Both the position numbers and the translations under genes were made by a program. A DNA stretch of 64,000 nt from NCBI RefSeq assembly GCF_003076135.1, contig NZ_QDGZ01000009.1:113370-177369 (forward strand), in the 5' to 3' direction. Source of the stretch: Nocardioides gansuensis (GTDB taxonomy: Bacteria > Actinomycetota > Actinomycetes > Propionibacteriales > Nocardioidaceae). Below, in pieces: positions 8,483 through 16,332 of the stretch. A model generated the notes under the pieces. It saw only the letters and a program-made list of their open reading frames with translations, did no database searches and was not told the DNA's origin. The stretch's first letter is position 1. Every line of letters begins with the position of its first letter.

Positions 8483-9541
8483 TCAGAGGGAGCAGCCCAC
8501 CAGCACGGGCTCGTTGACCAGCTCGACGCCGAAGGCGGCCCGCACCCCGTCGCGGACCTCGCGGGCCAGGGCCAGCAGGTCAGCGGTCGTCGCGCCACCA
8601 CGGTTGGTCAGCGCCAGGGTGTGCTTGGTCGAGAGGGACACCGGCCGGCCGGCGAGGGCGTGGCCCTTGTCGTAGCCGGCCCTCTCGATCAGCCAGGCGG
8701 CGCTGGTCTTCACCCGGCCGTCCTCCTGCTCCCACCGCGGCGCGCCGGCCGGGAGGGCAGCGGCCTGCTCGGCCGTCAGGAGCGGGTTGGTGAAGAAGGA
8801 GCCGGCGCTCCAGGTGTCGTGGTCGGCCGGGTCCAGCACCATCCCCTTGCCGGCGCGCAGCGCCAGCACCGCACGACGTACGTCTGCCATCGGCGCGCGC
8901 TGGCCCAGCTCCACCCCGAGCGTGCGGGCCAGCTCGGCGTAGGCGACCGGCGCGCCGAGCGTGCCCTGGCGGAGCAGGAAGGTGACGTCGAGGACGACGT
9001 GACGGGAGGGATCAGCCTTGAAGCGGCTGTGCCGGTAGGAGAAGCCGCAGTCGGCCGCCGCGAAGGTGCGCACGCCCCTCAGGACGCGGTCCCAGGTGCG
9101 CACCGAGGCGACCGTGTGGGCGACCTCCTGGCCGTAGGCGCCGACGTTCTGGATCGGGGTGGCGCCGACGGACCCCGGGATGCCGGACAGCGCCTCGACG
9201 CCGACCCAGCCCTTGTCCACCGCCGTGGCGACGAGGTCGTCCCAGACCTCCCCCGCGGCGGCCTTGACGGTCACGGCACCGAGGCAGGCCAGGTCGTCGG
9301 GGCAGTCGGCGTCCGCCTCGACCCCGCGGGTGGCCACCTCGACGACGCGACCGTCGAAGCCCTCGTCGGCAACCACGAGGTTGGACCCGCCGGCCAGGAC
9401 GAGCACGGGCGTGCCGGCCGCGTCGGCCTCGGAGACGGCGTCGATGAGCTCACGCTCGGTGGTGGCGACGACCCACTCGCGGGCCGGGCCACCGAGGCGC
9501 AGGGTGGTGCGGTCGCGCAGCTCGGGGGGAGCGTCAGGCAC
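8483..9541 (-). CDS. murB: UDP-N-acetylenolpyruvoylglucosamine reductase
   Basis: The 352-aa product shows the MurB pattern: FAD-binding VLAGGSNLVVADEGF near residue 52, the GIPGSVGATPIQNVGAYGQE segment, YRHSRFK (catalytic Tyr region), the GSFFTNP serine that protonates the intermediate, and the C-terminal domain ending near VKTSAAWLIERAGYDKG. MurB reduces UDP-GlcNAc-enolpyruvate to UDP-MurNAc with NADPH in peptidoglycan synthesis. Its start overlaps the end of the upstream MaoC-type gene by 8 bases, so the had-murB genes are probably translationally coupled. Confidence 0.96.
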   Translation of the reverse strand: MPDAPPELRDRTTLRLGGPAREWVVATTERELIDAVSEADAAGTPVLVLAGGSNLVVADEGFDGRVVEVATRGVEADADCPDDLACLGAVTVKAAAGEVWDDLVATAVDKGWVGVEALSGIPGSVGATPIQNVGAYGQEVAHTVASVRTWDRVLRGVRTFAAADCGFSYRHSRFKADPSRHVVLDVTFLLRQGTLGAPVAYAELARTLGVELGQRAPMADVRRAVLALRAGKGMVLDPADHDTWSAGSFFTNPLLTAEQAAALPAGAPRWEQEDGRVKTSAAWLIERAGYDKGHALAGRPVSLSTKHTLALTNRGGATTADLLALAREVRDGVRAAFGVELVNEPVLVGCSL

Positions 9542-9932
9542 GGACCACGGCCTTCGGCATCCCGAGCACCTTCTGGCCCTCGCAGGTGACCTCGAGGGCG
9601 ATCGTCGCGAGGCCGTCGGCGACCGACTTCACCGTGCCGGCGACGAGGACCTCGACGGAGCCGTCGGCTGGTACGACGACGGGCGAGGTGAACTTGGCGC
9701 CGAGCTCGACGACCTCGGCACCGTCGGTCCAGGCCGCGACGGCGCGGCCGGCCAGGGCGAGCGTCAGCATCCCGTGGGCGATCACGCCCGGCAGACCGAC
9801 GCTGCGGGCGACCTCCTCGTCCTGGTGGATCGGGTTGGGGTCGCCGCTGGCCGCGGCGTAGGCGACCAGGTCGGCCCGGGTCACCGGGAACGTCTGCACC
9901 TCGAGGACGTCGCCCTGCTGGAGCGCGGTCAT
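9534..9932 (-). CDS. MaoC-type (R)-hydratase subunit, HadB-like
   Basis: The 132-aa product has the hydratase 2 motif with catalytic Asp and His: YAAASGDPNPIHQDEEVARS, then IAHGMLTLALAGRA. In mycobacteria the HadA-HadB pair dehydrates 3-hydroxyacyl-ACP in fatty acid elongation. Its ATG overlaps the stop of the upstream HadA-like gene in ATGA, and its end overlaps murB, giving a tightly packed rpmG-hadA-hadB-murB block. Confidence 0.87.
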   Translation of the reverse strand: MTALQQGDVLEVQTFPVTRADLVAYAAASGDPNPIHQDEEVARSVGLPGVIAHGMLTLALAGRAVAAWTDGAEVVELGAKFTSPVVVPADGSVEVLVAGTVKSVADGLATIALEVTCEGQKVLGMPKAVVRA

Positions 9933-10327
9933 GCGGCACCTCCGGAGTGGACCAGGGTGGCCTTGGCCGAGCACACCAGCTCGCCGGCGGCGTCGTGGAT
10001 CGCGCTCGTCGTGCCGATGATGTCCGCGCCGCCGATCTGGCGGAGCGAGGCCACGGTGAGCGTGGCGGACAGCACGTCGCCGACCCGGACGGGGCGCTCG
10101 TAGCTGAAGCGCTGCTCGCCGTGGATGATCCGGAAGAGATCGAGCTGCTCGGCATCGAGGAAGGTCTGCATGGCGTCGAAGGCCAGCACGATCGGCCACG
10201 TCGGCGGCACGCTGCCGTCGTACGCGCCTCCGATGGCCTCCGCGAAGTCTCGGACGGACTCCTCGGTCACCTCACGGGCAGGGGTCGGGGGGAACTCGCG
10301 CCCCACCAGGGTGTCGTCTACAGGCAT
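9929..10327 (-). CDS. MaoC N-terminal-type dehydratase subunit, HadA-like
   Basis: The 132-aa hot-dog fold protein matches the FAS1-type dehydratase domain (HEQRFSYERPVRVGDVL-like centre, here GEQRFSYERPVRVGD, and an N-terminal VGREFPPTPAREVT). It lacks the catalytic DxxxxH motif of its partner and would act as the substrate-holding subunit of a HadAB heterodimer. In the family this complex works on long-chain 3-hydroxyacyl-ACP. It overlaps the HadB-like gene by 4 bases. Confidence 0.85.
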   Translation of the reverse strand: MPVDDTLVGREFPPTPAREVTEESVRDFAEAIGGAYDGSVPPTWPIVLAFDAMQTFLDAEQLDLFRIIHGEQRFSYERPVRVGDVLSATLTVASLRQIGGADIIGTTSAIHDAAGELVCSAKATLVHSGGAA

Positions 10328-10397
10328 GGGTCCGAGACTAGAGGAGGCGATGCGGGAGCGCGCGAGGCGGCCATCCAGGAAGAGGCGGCTGAAATGC

Positions 10398-10431
10398 GAC
10401 CGACCCGCCAGATCGCTCCAGCGGGTCGGTC
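10398..10431 (-). terminator. Hairpin after rpmG
   Basis: A perfect 11-bp inverted repeat (GACCGACCCGC with GCGGGTCGGTC) with a 12-base loop lies 17 bases past the rpmG stop and before the had genes. Confidence 0.6.
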
Positions 10432-10447
10432 AGGGATTCAGCTGCGC

Positions 10448-10618
10448 TCAGCGGGTCTCGCGGTGAGCGGTGTGGGTGCGGCAACGCGGGCAGAACTTCT
10501 TCAGCTCGATGCGGTCGGGGTCGTTGCGGCGGTTCTTCTTGGTGATGTAGTTCCGCTCCTTGCAGTCGACGCACGCAAGCGTGATCTTGGGGCGAACGTC
10601 AGAGCTCTTGCTGGCCAC
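10448..10618 (-). CDS. rpmG: 50S ribosomal protein L33
   Basis: The 56-aa product starts at GTG 10618, preceded by GAAGGA at good distance. It has the L33 pattern (RPKITLACVDCKERNYITKK, RIELKKFCPRC) with both CxxC zinc-ribbon pairs intact, so this is the zinc-binding paralogue. Actinobacteria usually carry a second, zinc-independent copy under Zur control. It lies downstream of tRNA-Met and upstream of the had genes. Confidence 0.95.
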   Translation of the reverse strand: MASKSSDVRPKITLACVDCKERNYITKKNRRNDPDRIELKKFCPRCRTHTAHRETR

Positions 10619-10657
10619 GGGAAGTCCTTCGTCGATGTCTGGCTGGTGCGGTGGTGC

Positions 10658-10734
10658 TGGTAGCGGGGGCGGGACTCGAACCCGCGACACCACGATTATG
10701 AGCCGTGTGCTCTAACCACCTGAGCTACCCCGCC
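10658..10734 (-). tRNA. tRNA-Met (CAT), elongator type
   Basis: The minus strand folds as a cloverleaf: acceptor GGCGGGG paired with CCCCGCT, D-arm GCTCAGGTGGTTAGAGC, anticodon loop CTCATAA (CAT) and T-arm CGGGTTCGAGTCCCG. CCA is encoded at 10658-10660. The acceptor begins with a G-U pair and the anticodon stem lacks the three G-C pairs of an initiator tRNA, so it is read as an elongator. Confidence 0.92.
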
Positions 10735-10783
10735 GCCGGGAGCAGCACCCCTCACCCTACGGTGCGGGAGCGCTGGAACCCAG

Positions 10784-10856
10784 AGCCCCTTTACGGAATC
10801 GAACCGTAGACCTACTCCTTACCATGGAGTCGCTCTGCCGACTGAGCTAAAGGGGC
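10784..10856 (-). tRNA. tRNA-Thr (GGT)
   Basis: The minus strand gives a 73-nt cloverleaf: acceptor GCCCCTT/AAGGGGC, D-arm GCTCAGTCGGCAGAGC, anticodon stem-loop ACTCCATGGTAAGGAGT (anticodon GGT) and T-arm TACGGTTCGATTCCGTA. It is the first gene of the tRNA-Thr, tRNA-Met, rpmG run. Confidence 0.95.
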
Positions 10857-10904
10857 AACGACGGAGAAGAATACACAGGCCCCGGCGCAGTGAGAAATCG
10901 TGGT

Positions 10905-12326
10905 CTACGATGCCTGGCCGGGCGCGGATCCCGCCTGGATCAGGGCCCACGGGGCCGCCTGCTCGAGCTCCAAGGCGAGCTGGAGGAGCAGCGCTTCGCG
11001 GCCCCGGCCCGAGGCGAACATCATCCCCTGCGGCAGGCCGGTCGACGTCGTCGCGAGCGGCAGGCTGAGGGCCGGCTCCCCCGTCGCGTTCTGCAGCGGC
11101 GTGAAGGCGACCCAGTCGCGGAGCCGGTCCATCAGGTCGTCGTAGTCGCCCATCGGGTCGAGGTCGCCGACGGCGGGGGTCGCGGTCGCCAGCGTCGGGG
11201 TCAGCGTCGCGTCGTACGCCGCGTGGTGGCGCGCCGCGAGCCGCCCGCTCGCCCCGATCGCGGCGATCGCCAGCGGCAGCCTGTGGAGGTTGCGCCGGCA
11301 GTGGCGGGCGAGCCCGAGGGTGAGGTTGTCGAGCCGGGACGGGTCCCAGGTCGGGCCGTAGGACCTGCGGCCCGTGCGGACGAGCACCATCGCGAGCATC
11401 GACCAGTAGAGGAGGAACAGGTCGGGGAAGGACTCCGGCACCGGCGGCTCGATCTCCTCCACGGTGTGGCCGAGCGACTCCAGCAGCGCAGCCGTGCGCA
11501 GCGTCAGCTCCCGCACTTCCGGAGTCGCCTCGCGGCCGACGCTCTTCGTGGTCATAGCGATCCGCAGGCGCTTGACGCCGGGGCGGGTGATGTCGCCGAC
11601 GGGAGCGAGGCTCGGGTTGCGGAAGACCTTCTCTGCCTCGCGGTAGAACGCCGCGGTGTCCCGGACGCTGCGCGTGACCACTCCGTCGGCGACGATGCGC
11701 ACCGGCATGTCGCGGAACATCGTGTCCTGGGCGAGCCGGCCCCGGGTCGGCTTGAGGCCGACCAGGCCGTTGACCGAGGCAGGGATCCGGATCGAGCCAC
11801 CGCCGTCGTTGGCGTGGGCGAGCGGCACCACGCCGGCCGCGACGAGTGCGGCGGCACCGGCGCTCGACGCGCCGGCGTAGTGGTCGAGGTGCCAGGGCGT
11901 GCGGACCGGCCCGAGCCGCGGGTGGTCGACCGCGCCGCTGAACCCGAACTCCGAGAGCCGGGTCTTCCCGAGAGGGACCAGGCCGGTGGCCAGGAACATC
12001 CGGGCGAACTCGCCGTCCTCGGGTCGTGGCCGGGAGACGAAGGCGTCGGTGCCGTGCTGTGTCGGCATGCCCGCGACGTCGACGTTGTCCTTGACGAACG
12101 TGGGGACCCCCGCGAAGAAGCCCGGTCGGGGGTCACGGGCCTCGGCGCGGGCGCGGTCCCAGGCGCGATGGGCGATCGCGCCGACCTGCCCGTCGACGAC
12201 CTCGGCCCGCGCGATGGCCGCCTCGATGACGTCGGCGATCGACAGCCCGTCGTGCAGCGCCTCGACGAGACCCACGGCATCGAGGTCGGAGAGGGCGTCG
12301 TCGGCGAAGGCGTGCACGCGCGTCAT
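10905..12326 (-). CDS. Amidase signature family protein
   Basis: The 473-aa product has the amidase catalytic set: Lys in FVKDNVDVAG near residue 78, the serine-rich GASSAGAAALVAAGVVPLA near residue 152, then GGGSIRIPASVNGLVGLKP with the nucleophilic Ser. Such enzymes hydrolyse amides through a Ser-cisSer-Lys triad; substrates range from simple amides to 6-aminohexanoate cyclic dimer, and this one cannot be assigned. It is not GatA, since no gatC or gatB is nearby. It is preceded 48 bases upstream by tRNA-Thr on the same strand only in reading order; the DNA glycosylase lies directly upstream of its start. Confidence 0.85.
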   Translation of the reverse strand: MTRVHAFADDALSDLDAVGLVEALHDGLSIADVIEAAIARAEVVDGQVGAIAHRAWDRARAEARDPRPGFFAGVPTFVKDNVDVAGMPTQHGTDAFVSRPRPEDGEFARMFLATGLVPLGKTRLSEFGFSGAVDHPRLGPVRTPWHLDHYAGASSAGAAALVAAGVVPLAHANDGGGSIRIPASVNGLVGLKPTRGRLAQDTMFRDMPVRIVADGVVTRSVRDTAAFYREAEKVFRNPSLAPVGDITRPGVKRLRIAMTTKSVGREATPEVRELTLRTAALLESLGHTVEEIEPPVPESFPDLFLLYWSMLAMVLVRTGRRSYGPTWDPSRLDNLTLGLARHCRRNLHRLPLAIAAIGASGRLAARHHAAYDATLTPTLATATPAVGDLDPMGDYDDLMDRLRDWVAFTPLQNATGEPALSLPLATTSTGLPQGMMFASGRGREALLLQLALELEQAAPWALIQAGSAPGQAS

Positions 12327-12335
12327 GGCGGGAAT

Positions 12336-12908
12336 CTAGCCCCCGCTCGCGACCCCTCTGCGGTGGCAGTCGGGCAGGTGCGGGTCGAAGAGGCCGATCG
12401 CCTCCATCAGCGCGTGCATCGTGGTCGGCCCGACGAAGGCGAAGCCCTGCTTCTTGAGCGCCTTCGACAGCGCGGTCGACTCGGGCGACGTCGTCTCGGC
12501 GTACGGCACGACCTCCCGGGCCGGCGCGTAGGAGAGGACGAAGTCCTCGAGGCCGCCCGCGGAGCGGAGCCCGACGGTCGCCCGGGCGTTGGTGATCGCG
12601 GCCTCCACCTTCAGCCGGTTGCGCACGATGCCGGTGTCGGCCATCAGGCGGGCGACGTCGTGCTCGTCGTACGCCGCGATCGTGTCGGCGTCGAAGCCGG
12701 CGAACGCCGCACGGAAGGCCGGCCGCTTGCGCAGGATCGTCAGCCAGGAGAGGCCGGACTGGAAGGCCTCCAGGGTGAGCCGCTCGAGGTAGGCCGCCTC
12801 ACCGTGCACCCGCACCCCCCACTCGGCGTCGTGGTAGGCGAGGTTGAGGGGGTCGCCCGTCGCCCACGGACAGCGGGCGAGCCCGTCGTCACCGATGACT
12901 GCTCTCAC
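12336..12908 (-). CDS. tag: DNA-3-methyladenine glycosylase I
   Basis: The product of about 190 aa matches Tag: RCPWATGDPLNLAYHDAEWG at the N-terminus, the helical core FQSGLSWLTILRKRPAFR, and the C-terminal GFAFVGPTTMHALMEAIGL followed by HxxxCHRR-like zinc residues (HLPDCHRR). Tag removes 3-methyladenine in base-excision repair. The GTG at 12908 is chosen because GGAGG lies 9 bases before it; ATG 12917 directly abuts that GGAGG and is less likely. It precedes the amidase gene by 9 bases. Confidence 0.93.
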   Translation of the reverse strand: MRAVIGDDGLARCPWATGDPLNLAYHDAEWGVRVHGEAAYLERLTLEAFQSGLSWLTILRKRPAFRAAFAGFDADTIAAYDEHDVARLMADTGIVRNRLKVEAAITNARATVGLRSAGGLEDFVLSYAPAREVVPYAETTSPESTALSKALKKQGFAFVGPTTMHALMEAIGLFDPHLPDCHRRGVASGG

Positions 12909-13072
12909 GCGAGGCATCCTCCACCACCGCACCGACATCCGCCGGGGTCGGCTCTCGGCCCGCTACCGACTGCCCGCCGGCGCCGCGCTGCCCCTCACGA
13001 GGCTGCCGTGCGTACCCCTGCCGAAGTGCGCATGCTTGACACAATGCGTTAGTCGTCACTAACCTATTTGGA

Positions 13073-13381
13073 ATGACCGATGCCTTCAGTGCTGCAGCGG
13101 AGCCGACGCGGCGCCGCATCCTGCAGCTCCTGGCGGCGCGGCCCCGCACCGTCTCCGAGATCGCCGCCGACTTCCCCGTCACCCGGTCGGCCATCTCGCA
13201 GCACCTGCTGGTGCTGGCCTCGGCCGGACTGGTCGAGGCGGAGAAGGTGGGGCGGCAGCGGATCTACCGCGTGCTGTCCAGCGGCCTGCAGGACCTGCAG
13301 GCCGAGATCGACCGCTTCTGGACCCACGAGCTCGACGAGCTCGTCGCCGACGCCCACGCCCTCAGGAGAGAAGACACATGA
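13073..13381 (+). CDS. ArsR-family transcriptional regulator
   Basis: The 102-aa winged helix protein begins TDAFSAAAEPTRRRILQLLA and contains the recognition helix TRSAISQHLLVLASAGLVEA. It lacks the paired cysteines of metal sensors. Its stop overlaps the next start (ATGA), an arrangement in which such ArsR proteins control an adjacent SRPBCC/AHSA1-domain gene. It probably represses its own operon. Confidence 0.9.
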   Translation: MTDAFSAAAEPTRRRILQLLAARPRTVSEIAADFPVTRSAISQHLLVLASAGLVEAEKVGRQRIYRVLSSGLQDLQAEIDRFWTHELDELVADAHALRREDT

Positions 13382-14358
13382 CCACCCTGACCAAGACCGC
13401 CGTCCTGCCCTGCACCGTCGACGAGGCCTTCGCCCTCGTCACCCAGCCCGAGCGGCTGCGGCGCTGGCAGGCCGTCACCGCCCGCGTCGACCTGCGCGTC
13501 GGCGGCGACTACCGCTGGACCGTCACCCCCGGCCACATCGTCGCCGGCACCGTCAAGGAGCTCGAGCCCGGGAAGCGCATCGTGCTCGGCTGGGGCTGGG
13601 AGGGCAGCGACGACCTGCCCCTGGACAGCAGCATCGTCACCGTGACAGTCACTCCGGTCGAGGGCGGCACCGAGGTCACCCTCGTCCACGAGGGCCTGAG
13701 CCCGGAGCAGGCCGTGGGCCACGAGGAGGGCTGGGCGCACTTCCTGGGCCGGCTGGAGCAGCTGGCGACCACCGGCGACGCCGGCCAGGACGAGTGGGCG
13801 TGGGCGCCGGAGAGCCTGGACGCGCTCACCGCTGCGGAGGCGGCGCTGGCGGTGCTGCAGCCGGTGCTCCGGCGGCTCACCGAGGAGCACCTGGCCAAGC
13901 CCACGCCGTGTGCGGACTTCGACGTCCGGGCCCTGGTCGAGCACCTGGCCGGCTCGATGGTCGGCGTCGGCGGCATGTCCGGCGGCACGGTCACCGACAT
14001 CAGCACGGGATCCGTCGAGGAGCGGCTCTCCGACCTCGCCGCCCAGGCGATCGAGGCATGGCGAGCCCGCGGCCTGGACGGCACGATCCCCTCGCCGCGC
14101 GGAGGCGAGATGCCGGCCGCGCTCGCCGCCGTCATCTTGTCGGTCGAGCTGCTCGTCCACGCGTGGGACCTGGCCGAGGCCAGCGGGCAGCAGGTGCGCG
14201 TCTCCGACGAGGTCGTCTCCTGGGTGCGGGACCACGCGACCCCCCTCATCGACGGCGGCCGCGGCGGTGCGTTCGCCCCCGAGGTCGAGGCACCGGAGGA
14301 CGCCGACGCCCTGTCCCGCCTCGCGGCCTACGCCGGCCGCGCGAGCGTCGCTGCCTGA
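13378..14358 (+). CDS. Fusion of SRPBCC (AHSA1-like) and TIGR03086/maleylpyruvate-isomerase-like domains
   Basis: The 326-aa product has two parts. Residues 1-140 form an SRPBCC lipid-binding-type domain (CTVDEAFALVTQPERLRRWQ, DYRWTVTPGHIVAGTVKE, WGWEG, GTEVTLVHEGL). Residues about 145-320 match the DinB-like TIGR03086 group related to mycothiol-dependent maleylpyruvate isomerase (PCADFDVRALVEHLAGSM, SVELLVHAWDLAEASGQ). His residues in EHLAG and VHAWDL would be metal ligands. These parts are usually separate genes. The function is unknown; a thiol-linked detoxification role is only an inference. It overlaps the ArsR gene. Confidence 0.8.
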   Translation: MTTLTKTAVLPCTVDEAFALVTQPERLRRWQAVTARVDLRVGGDYRWTVTPGHIVAGTVKELEPGKRIVLGWGWEGSDDLPLDSSIVTVTVTPVEGGTEVTLVHEGLSPEQAVGHEEGWAHFLGRLEQLATTGDAGQDEWAWAPESLDALTAAEAALAVLQPVLRRLTEEHLAKPTPCADFDVRALVEHLAGSMVGVGGMSGGTVTDISTGSVEERLSDLAAQAIEAWRARGLDGTIPSPRGGEMPAALAAVILSVELLVHAWDLAEASGQQVRVSDEVVSWVRDHATPLIDGGRGGAFAPEVEAPEDADALSRLAAYAGRASVAA

Positions 14359-14397
14359 GGCTCGCCACCAGCCACCGGCCGCGGAAGGATCACTCCC

Positions 14398-14727
14398 ATG
14401 AAGATGCCCAAGCCCTCCGACGAGGTGCGCGAGAGGTTCACCGAGCTCGGCTCGGCCCAGCCCGACAGCGTCGTGAAGCCGATGTTCGGCCAGCTCGGGG
14501 CGTTCGTGAACGGGAACATGTACGCCGGCCTGTTCGGTGAGCAGGTCGGCGTGAAGCTCTCCCCGGACGACCTCGAGGAGCTGCGCGCCGCGGGCGGCAC
14601 GCCCTTCGGGCCCGAGGAGCGGCCGATGGGCGGCTTCCTCACGATCCCCGAGTCGGCCGACGCCGCCGAGTGGTTCGCCCGGGCGCACGCGCACATCTCG
14701 ACGCTGCCGCCCAAGAAGAAGAGGTGA
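14398..14727 (+). CDS. TfoX N-terminal domain protein
   Basis: The 109-aa protein is a stand-alone TfoX N-terminal domain (VKPMFGQLGAFVNGNMYAGLF, then VGVKLSPDDLEEL). The domain is named for a competence regulator in Haemophilus, but short actinobacterial versions have no proven role. It lies 39 bases after the SRPBCC fusion gene and probably shares its transcript. The C-terminal tail PPKKKR is basic. Confidence 0.85.
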   Translation: MKMPKPSDEVRERFTELGSAQPDSVVKPMFGQLGAFVNGNMYAGLFGEQVGVKLSPDDLEELRAAGGTPFGPEERPMGGFLTIPESADAAEWFARAHAHISTLPPKKKR

Positions 14728-14808
14728 CCTCCCCGCGGGCGGTGCGTCGGCAACCGGATCCCGGCCGCGGACGGGTGATCTCCCACCGCCCGGCGGCGAG
14801 CCGTCAGG

Positions 14809-15804
14809 TCAGCGGCGCTCCTTGAGGCGAGCGTTGGGCAGGGCGGGGGCGGGGATCGGCGGCAGGTGGTCGTCGAGTACGACGCCGAAGCGGCCGTCGG
14901 CGACGTCCTGGCTGTCGCCGACCACCACCCCGTCACGGGTGATCTGGGCCTGCCACTCCTCGCGGTAGCCCACGATCTCCTCGTGGGTGCGGCCGACGAA
15001 GTTCCACCACATCACGATCGACTCGCCGAAGGGTGGGCCGCCGAGGAGGAGGAGCCGGGCGTCGGCGCCGGCCTCGACGTGCAGCGACCCACGGCCGGGG
15101 GCGACGTACGCGAGCTCGTGCTGCTTGACCTCGTCGCCGTCCACCCGCACGACCCCGGTGTCGACGAGGACGCCGTGCTCGAAGGAAGTGTCGACGTCGA
15201 TGTCGAGGATGGTGCCTGCCGCGAGGACCAGCTCGGCTCCGAGCAGCGGGGTGTGGGTGGCGACGGGTGAGGTCGAGCCGAGCAGCGAGCCGAGGAAGAC
15301 GCGGCCCTCCCACCCTTCGCCGCCGACGGGCGGCGGCTGGTAGTGCTGGAACCCGGGATCGACGTGCCTGGCCGAGTCGGGCAGCGCGACCCACAGCTGG
15401 GCGCCGTGCAGCTCGGTCGCGGCCGGCGTCGACACCTCGGAGTGGCTGATGCCGCGACCGGCGGTCATCAGGTTCACCTCGCCCGGCCGCACCAGGGCGT
15501 GGTTGTCGGCGGAGTCACGGTGCTCGATCACGCCGGTGAACAGCCAGCTGACCGTCTGCAGGCCGGTGTGCGGGTGGGGCGCCACCTTCATGCCGCCGGT
15601 GTCGGTGACCCGGTCCGGGCCGTAGTGGTCGACGAAGCACCAGGCCCCGATCAGCGACCGCTCGCGCTGCGGCAGCGTCCGGCGCACGGTCATCGCGCGC
15701 GGCCCGCCCAGTGGCACCTCGCGCGGCACCATCACCTCGACGCCGCAGTCGGTGCGGCCGGGCGTCAGGGTCAGCTCGTCGGGATCACGCTCCGGGTTGG
15801 TCAC
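14809..15804 (-). CDS. Pirin family protein
   Basis: The 331-aa bicupin starts at GTG 15804. Metal-binding pirin residues are visible in VAPHPHTGLQTVSWLFTG (two His), then the EVMAGQ-like LMTAGRGISHSEVS segment with His and Glu ligands. The C-terminal pirin domain ends with GGPPFGESIVMWWNFVGRTH. Some pirins act as quercetin 2,3-dioxygenases or redox sensors; no specific role is supported here. Confidence 0.9.
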   Translation of the reverse strand: MTNPERDPDELTLTPGRTDCGVEVMVPREVPLGGPRAMTVRRTLPQRERSLIGAWCFVDHYGPDRVTDTGGMKVAPHPHTGLQTVSWLFTGVIEHRDSADNHALVRPGEVNLMTAGRGISHSEVSTPAATELHGAQLWVALPDSARHVDPGFQHYQPPPVGGEGWEGRVFLGSLLGSTSPVATHTPLLGAELVLAAGTILDIDVDTSFEHGVLVDTGVVRVDGDEVKQHELAYVAPGRGSLHVEAGADARLLLLGGPPFGESIVMWWNFVGRTHEEIVGYREEWQAQITRDGVVVGDSQDVADGRFGVVLDDHLPPIPAPALPNARLKERR

Positions 15805-15833
15805 GGCCGCCTCCTCGCCTGGGAACCGCCCAT

Positions 15834-16247
15834 CTAGCCCGTGTCATCCTCGCCGCGCCGGTCCCAGGTGCTGTCCAGGACCGCACGATGGGTCGGCAGC
15901 GCCTCATGGTGCACCTGGCGACCCCGCTCGGTGAGGCCGACGAAGATCGCCCGTCGGTCGTCAGCGCACATGCTGCGCTCCACGAGCCCCTCGGCCTCCA
16001 GCCGGGCCACCGCCCGGGACAGGGCGCTCTGGCTCAGGTGGATGTCGCGCGCGAGTTCGGTCATCCGGCAGTGCTCGCAGTCGGCGTCGGCCAGGCGGTC
16101 CAGCGTCTCGAACTCGCTGAGGCCGATCTGGTGGCCCTCCTGGAGGGCCTTCTCCAGGGCGCAGCTGACGGCAGCGTGCCGGTCGAGCAGCTCACGCCAC
16201 TCGCTCACGAGCCCTGCGCCACGCTCGGCCGTCGACTCCCTGGGCAT
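15834..16247 (-). CDS. MarR-family transcriptional regulator
   Basis: The 137-aa protein has the MarR winged helix (LARDIHLSQSALSRAVARLE, then GLVERSMCADDRRAIFVGLT with the DxRxxxxxLT wing). An unusual CEHC pair precedes the helix. It is transcribed away from the MFS pump gene; the 85-bp gap contains an inverted repeat, so it likely represses the pump and itself. Confidence 0.9.
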   Translation of the reverse strand: MPRESTAERGAGLVSEWRELLDRHAAVSCALEKALQEGHQIGLSEFETLDRLADADCEHCRMTELARDIHLSQSALSRAVARLEAEGLVERSMCADDRRAIFVGLTERGRQVHHEALPTHRAVLDSTWDRRGEDDTG

Positions 16248-16297
16248 GGGCGAATCCTAGCCGCGGGGCCCCTTCAATGCAAGGACAATTTATGTTG

Positions 16298-16312
16298 GCG
16301 CAATTAATGCGC
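16298..16312. promoter_or_regulatory. Candidate MarR operator
   Basis: GCGCA-ATTAA-TGCGC is an inverted repeat in the gap between marR-type and MFS genes, 20 bases before the pump start. Size and place fit a MarR dimer site; binding is inferred. Confidence 0.45.
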
Positions 16313-16332
16313 ACGCATGTATCGTTCCGGCC

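Noticed and set aside
14733..14800. Possible hairpin between the TfoX and pirin genes
   Set aside because: The arms (CCGCGGGCGGTG and CACCGCCCGGCGG) do not pair cleanly and the loop is long.
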